From: Caballeronia glebae
GTDB lineage: Bacteria; Pseudomonadota; Gammaproteobacteria; Burkholderiales; Burkholderiaceae
Assembly: GCF_001545035.1 (NCBI RefSeq)
Contig: NZ_FCOJ02000005.1
Span: 124,001 to 188,000 of the forward strand
Direction of reading: 5' to 3'
Length of the DNA: 64,000 nt
Numbering within the stretch: position 1 is the stretch's first letter; every line of letters begins with the position of its first letter. The position numbers and the translations under genes were made by a program. A model generated the notes under the pieces. The model was given only the letters and a program-made list of their open reading frames with translations, had not been told where the DNA came from and searched no databases. This document shows, piece after piece, positions 59,901-64,000 of this stretch.

Positions 59901-61283
59901 TCACATTCTGCGCACTCTCACCTTGCGGCCTTTCAGCTTGCCGCCGCTCAGCTTGCGCACCGCGTCGTCCGCGGCCTTTCGTTCGACGGCCACATACGTG
60001 ACCATGTCCAGCACGTTGATCTTGCCGATCTGCTTGCCGTCGAAGCCCGCTTCGCCGGTGAGCGCGCCGAGCACGTCGCCGGGGCGGATCTTGTCCTTGC
60101 GGCCGCCGAGGATTTGCAGCGTCGCCATTGGCGGTTTCAGATGGCCCGGTTCCGCCGACGTCAGTTCGCCGAGCGGATGCCATTCCACTTCCGCGCGCTG
60201 CGCCTGTTCGATCGCGGCGACGCGCCCCATCTCGTCCATGCTCGCGAGCGACAGCGCCCAGCCTTGCTCGTCGCCGCGACCCGTGCGCCCGATGCGATGC
60301 ACATGCACCTCCGGGTCCGGCGTCACATCGACGTTGATCACCGCTTCCAGTTGCGCGATGTCGAGCCCGCGCGCGGCGACATCGGTCGCGACGAGCACCG
60401 AACAACTGCGATTCGCGAACTGCACGAGCACCTGATCGCGTTCGCGCTGCTCCAGTTCGCCGTGCAGGGTCATCGCTTCGAAACCCTGCGCGCAGAGAAC
60501 GTCGAGCAGATCGCGACATTGCTGCTTCGTGTTGCAGAACGCGATCGTGCTGACCGGGCGATAGTGATCGAGCAGCAAGCCAACCGCGTGCAGGCGCTCG
60601 TCGTCCTCGACCTGATAGAAGCGCTGCTTGATCTTCGCGTTGCTGTGCTGCTCCGTGAGCTTGATCTCGCGCGGATTGCGCAGGAACTGCTGGCTTAGCT
60701 TCGCGATGCCTTCCGGATACGTCGCCGAGAACAGCAAGGTCTGACGATCCTTCGGGCATTGGCGCGCGACCGACGCGATATCGTCGAAGAAGCCCATGTC
60801 GAGCATGCGGTCGGCTTCATCGAGGACGAGCGTGCGCACGGCGTCGAGCGACAGCGTGCCGCGCTCCAGATGATCCATGATGCGTCCGGGCGTGCCCACG
60901 GCGATATGCGCGCCGTGCTCCAGACTGGCGATCTGCGGGCGCATCGGTGAGCCGCCGCATAGCGTCAGCACTTTCACGTTCTCTTCCGCGCGCGCGAGGC
61001 GGCGAATTTCCTGCGTGACCTGATCGGCGAGTTCACGGGTCGGGCAGAGAACGAGCGCCTGCACCGCGAATCGGCTCGCGTCGAGTTTGGAAAGCAAGGG
61101 CAGCGTGAAGGCAGCCGTCTTGCCGCTGCCGGTTTTCGCCTGCGCGATGAGATCGAGCCCCGCGAGCGCCGGCGGCAGGCTCGCGGCCTGGATCGGCGTC
61201 ATCGACAGATAGCCGAGTTGCTGCAGGTTCGACTGCATCGCCGGCGAGAGCGGCAGGCTGCTGAAAGAAGTATCGGTGGTCAT
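59901..61283 (-). CDS. dbpA: ATP-dependent RNA helicase DbpA
   Basis: This 460-residue DEAD-box helicase assists 50S ribosome assembly by binding hairpin 92 of 23S rRNA. Motifs: TPIQAASLP (Q), AQAKTGSGKTAAF (I), PTRELADQV (Ia), TPGRIMDHL (Ib), LDEADRMLDMGF (II), SATYP (III), ATDVAARGLDI (V) and HRIGRTGRG (VI). The C-terminal ~75 residues (GGRKDKIRPGDVLGAL...) match the DbpA RNA-binding domain, which separates it from other DEAD-box proteins. The ATG reading MTTDTSF lies 5 bp after the stop of a zinc-ribbon gene. Confidence 0.95.
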   Translation of the reverse strand: MTTDTSFSSLPLSPAMQSNLQQLGYLSMTPIQAASLPPALAGLDLIAQAKTGSGKTAAFTLPLLSKLDASRFAVQALVLCPTRELADQVTQEIRRLARAEENVKVLTLCGGSPMRPQIASLEHGAHIAVGTPGRIMDHLERGTLSLDAVRTLVLDEADRMLDMGFFDDIASVARQCPKDRQTLLFSATYPEGIAKLSQQFLRNPREIKLTEQHSNAKIKQRFYQVEDDERLHAVGLLLDHYRPVSTIAFCNTKQQCRDLLDVLCAQGFEAMTLHGELEQRERDQVLVQFANRSCSVLVATDVAARGLDIAQLEAVINVDVTPDPEVHVHRIGRTGRGDEQGWALSLASMDEMGRVAAIEQAQRAEVEWHPLGELTSAEPGHLKPPMATLQILGGRKDKIRPGDVLGALTGEAGFDGKQIGKINVLDMVTYVAVERKAADDAVRKLSGGKLKGRKVRVRRM

Positions 61284-61288
61284 TTCGG

Positions 61289-61492
61289 TTATCGCTTGCC
61301 GGAGGGCGGGATTTCCTGGACTTGCTGGATTTGCTTGTAGGAAACCTCGCCTTCTTTTGTCTTCTGGGGCTTCACGTAGTTGCGTGCGCCGCACATCGGG
61401 CAGCGGAACAAAAGGCCCTGGCCCTCGTTGTGGATGTCGACATCCGACAGCGCCCATTCGGCGCCGCAGGACTTGTTTCGGCAGGTAAACAT
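61289..61492 (-). CDS. Small zinc-ribbon protein upstream of dbpA
   Basis: This 67-residue protein starts FTCRNKSCGAEW and contains LLFRCPMCGARNYV, giving a C-x4-C and C-x2-C pair, a likely single zinc ribbon. The C-terminus is basic and Gln-rich. Function unknown. The ATG was taken from the start of the zinc motif region; the frame is open for 13 more codons. It ends 5 bp before dbpA and shares its strand, so the two are probably co-transcribed. Confidence 0.82.
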   Translation of the reverse strand: MFTCRNKSCGAEWALSDVDIHNEGQGLLFRCPMCGARNYVKPQKTKEGEVSYKQIQQVQEIPPSGKR

Positions 61493-61659
61493 GTTCGTAT
61501 TTCTCGGTTCGTGGCGCGTTCGTGCGCTCAAAGGCGAAAGTGTACGCGTGTCTCGTGCCGGCGCGGTCGGCGCGGTCGGTGCAAGTCCGCAAGAAATGCT
61601 AAAGCGGGTCGTGCTACTTTTCCTGGCAATCGGGTTTTCTTCTTCTTTCGGAGCGGGCG

Positions 61660-62520
61660 ATGAGCGAGAAGCCTTATGAAACGCGGCTCGCGCGGGTGGT
61701 TGCGTATATCCACGATCATCTCGACGACGCGCTGGATCTCAACCGGCTCGCCGAGGTGGCGTGTTTGTCGCCGTATCACTGGCATCGGATTTATCACGCG
61801 TTTTACGGGGAGACGGCGGCGGCGACCGTTCGGCGATTGCGGCTGCATCGGGCGGCAAATGAGCTTTTGCAGGCCGTCGCGCCGATCGATTCCATCTCCG
61901 AACGGGCGGGCTATAGCAGCGTGCAGGCGTTTTCGCGCGCGTTTCAGGCGAGTTATCGGATTCCGCCGGCGCAGTTTCGCAGTGAAGGCGGCGCTTCAAT
62001 GTTTGTTCCTTTCGATGCAGTTCGATCAGGAGATATGGCGATGCATCAAGTCGATATTCGTAGTCAGCGTGGGCTCACGGTCGCGGCGATGGACCATCGC
62101 GGGTCGTACATGAACATCGGCCGGGCGTTCGAGATGTTGTTTCACTGGCTCGCGGTACGCGGGTTGATTGATCCGAAGGCGCGCTCGCTCGGGATTTATT
62201 TCGACGATCCGGCGGCCGTGGCCGAAGACGAGCTTCGGTCGATGGCGTGTTGCGAATTGTTCTCTCCCGACGACGTTCGATTCGAAGCGCCTGTGTCGCG
62301 TGTGGAAGTCGCGGGCGGCGAGTTCGCCGTCCTCACGCATGTCGGGCCGTATGCGCAACTGTGCTTCGCGTACCAGTGGTTGTATGGCGAATGGTTGCCG
62401 CACTCCGGCCGGGAAACCGGAGAGGCGCCTGTTTTCGAGGTTTATTTGAACGACCCGAGGGAGACGGCGCCGGCCGATCTGGTGACGGAGATCTGGTTGC
62501 CGTTGCGGCAGAGCGCGTGA
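61660..62520 (+). CDS. AraC-family regulator with GyrI-like effector domain
   Basis: This 286-residue regulator has two N-terminal helix-turn-helix units of the AraC type (residues 8-108: LNRLAEVACLSPYHWHRIY, SISERAGYSSVQAFSRAFQ) and a C-terminal GyrI-like domain (about 130-283), the Rob/SoxS-neighbour arrangement that binds small hydrophobic ligands. GGAG precedes the ATG by 6 nt. The target is not obvious; it lies between dbpA and gyrB. Confidence 0.92.
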   Translation: MSEKPYETRLARVVAYIHDHLDDALDLNRLAEVACLSPYHWHRIYHAFYGETAAATVRRLRLHRAANELLQAVAPIDSISERAGYSSVQAFSRAFQASYRIPPAQFRSEGGASMFVPFDAVRSGDMAMHQVDIRSQRGLTVAAMDHRGSYMNIGRAFEMLFHWLAVRGLIDPKARSLGIYFDDPAAVAEDELRSMACCELFSPDDVRFEAPVSRVEVAGGEFAVLTHVGPYAQLCFAYQWLYGEWLPHSGRETGEAPVFEVYLNDPRETAPADLVTEIWLPLRQSA

Positions 62521-62563
62521 CGCGTGGAGCTTTTGATTCCGGTTCGCGATGCCGGTCGACTAT

Positions 62564-62599
62564 AAAAAAACCCGTGACGCTCAATGCGCACACGGGTTT
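62564..62599 (-). terminator. Intrinsic terminator of gyrB
   Basis: A 9-bp stem (AAACCCGTG 62568-62576, CACGGGTTT 62591-62599) is followed on the minus strand by a run of T's that overlaps the stem base. It lies 25 bp past the gyrB stop. Confidence 0.88.
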
Positions 62600-62623
62600 G
62601 ACTGCTGCGGAGAGGTTCACCCC

Positions 62624-64000
<1,377 letters not shown>

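Overview
The window is GC-rich, densely coded DNA of a betaproteobacterium in the family Burkholderiaceae, most likely the Burkholderia/Paraburkholderia/Caballeronia group. The case rests on gene order: gatC-gatA-gatB diverging from mreB-mreC-mreD-mrdA-rodA; metX-metW; rsmB, a DUF4390 gene, ntrY-like and ntrX-like; def-fmt facing dprA and topB; and a RegB/RegA redox pair. gyrB runs off the right edge. Since dnaA-dnaN-gyrB usually sit together, this is probably the main chromosome with oriC a few kb to the right (inference). I see no prophage, insertion sequence, CRISPR array or recognisable defence island.

Layout, left to right. 1-8.4 kb: the tail of an unidentified gene, a trimeric autotransporter adhesin, a uracil permease, a chemoreceptor, the RegA/RegB-type pair and a small CWC protein. 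8.4-15.3 kb (plus strand): argB, a HAD nucleotidase, an HdeD-like membrane protein, then metX-metW, an AmpG-like permease and an M48 protease, with a SAM-II-like leader in front of metX. 15.3-20.3 kb (minus): exonuclease III, PPK2 and gatCAB. 20.7-27.1 kb (plus): the cell-elongation operon. 27.2-30.7 kb (minus): an HpaI-type aldolase coupled to a Sel1-repeat protein, and the queuosine precursor operon queC-queE-queD.

31.4-45.9 kb: a lipoprotein with glycoside-hydrolase features, tRNA-Phe, the rsmB/DUF4390/NtrY/NtrX block, htpX, a LysE exporter, def-fmt, then dprA, a thioredoxin-like protein and topB. 46-52.6 kb: a LysR regulator, GTP-dependent PEP carboxykinase, a D-2-hydroxyacid dehydrogenase, an OsmC protein, a patatin-like lipase and a PaaI-type thioesterase. 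52.8-64 kb: tRNA-Lys, a four-gene aromatic-acid-type efflux operon (FUSC, DUF1656, adaptor, outer membrane factor), a DUF488 protein, a DHA2 exporter, a zinc-ribbon protein coupled to dbpA, an AraC/GyrI regulator and gyrB.

Most genes are conserved housekeeping. The signals that most deserve a second look are not protein genes: the metX leader, which has SAM-II features, an extra hairpin and a perfect 9-bp alternative pairing partner; an orphan promoter-plus-terminator unit upstream of queC; and a long out-of-frame overlap of the efflux adaptor with the outer membrane factor gene that looks like a frameshift. Many start codons were moved inward from the longest open frame on the basis of Shine-Dalgarno sites and family N-termini; this is said in each entry.
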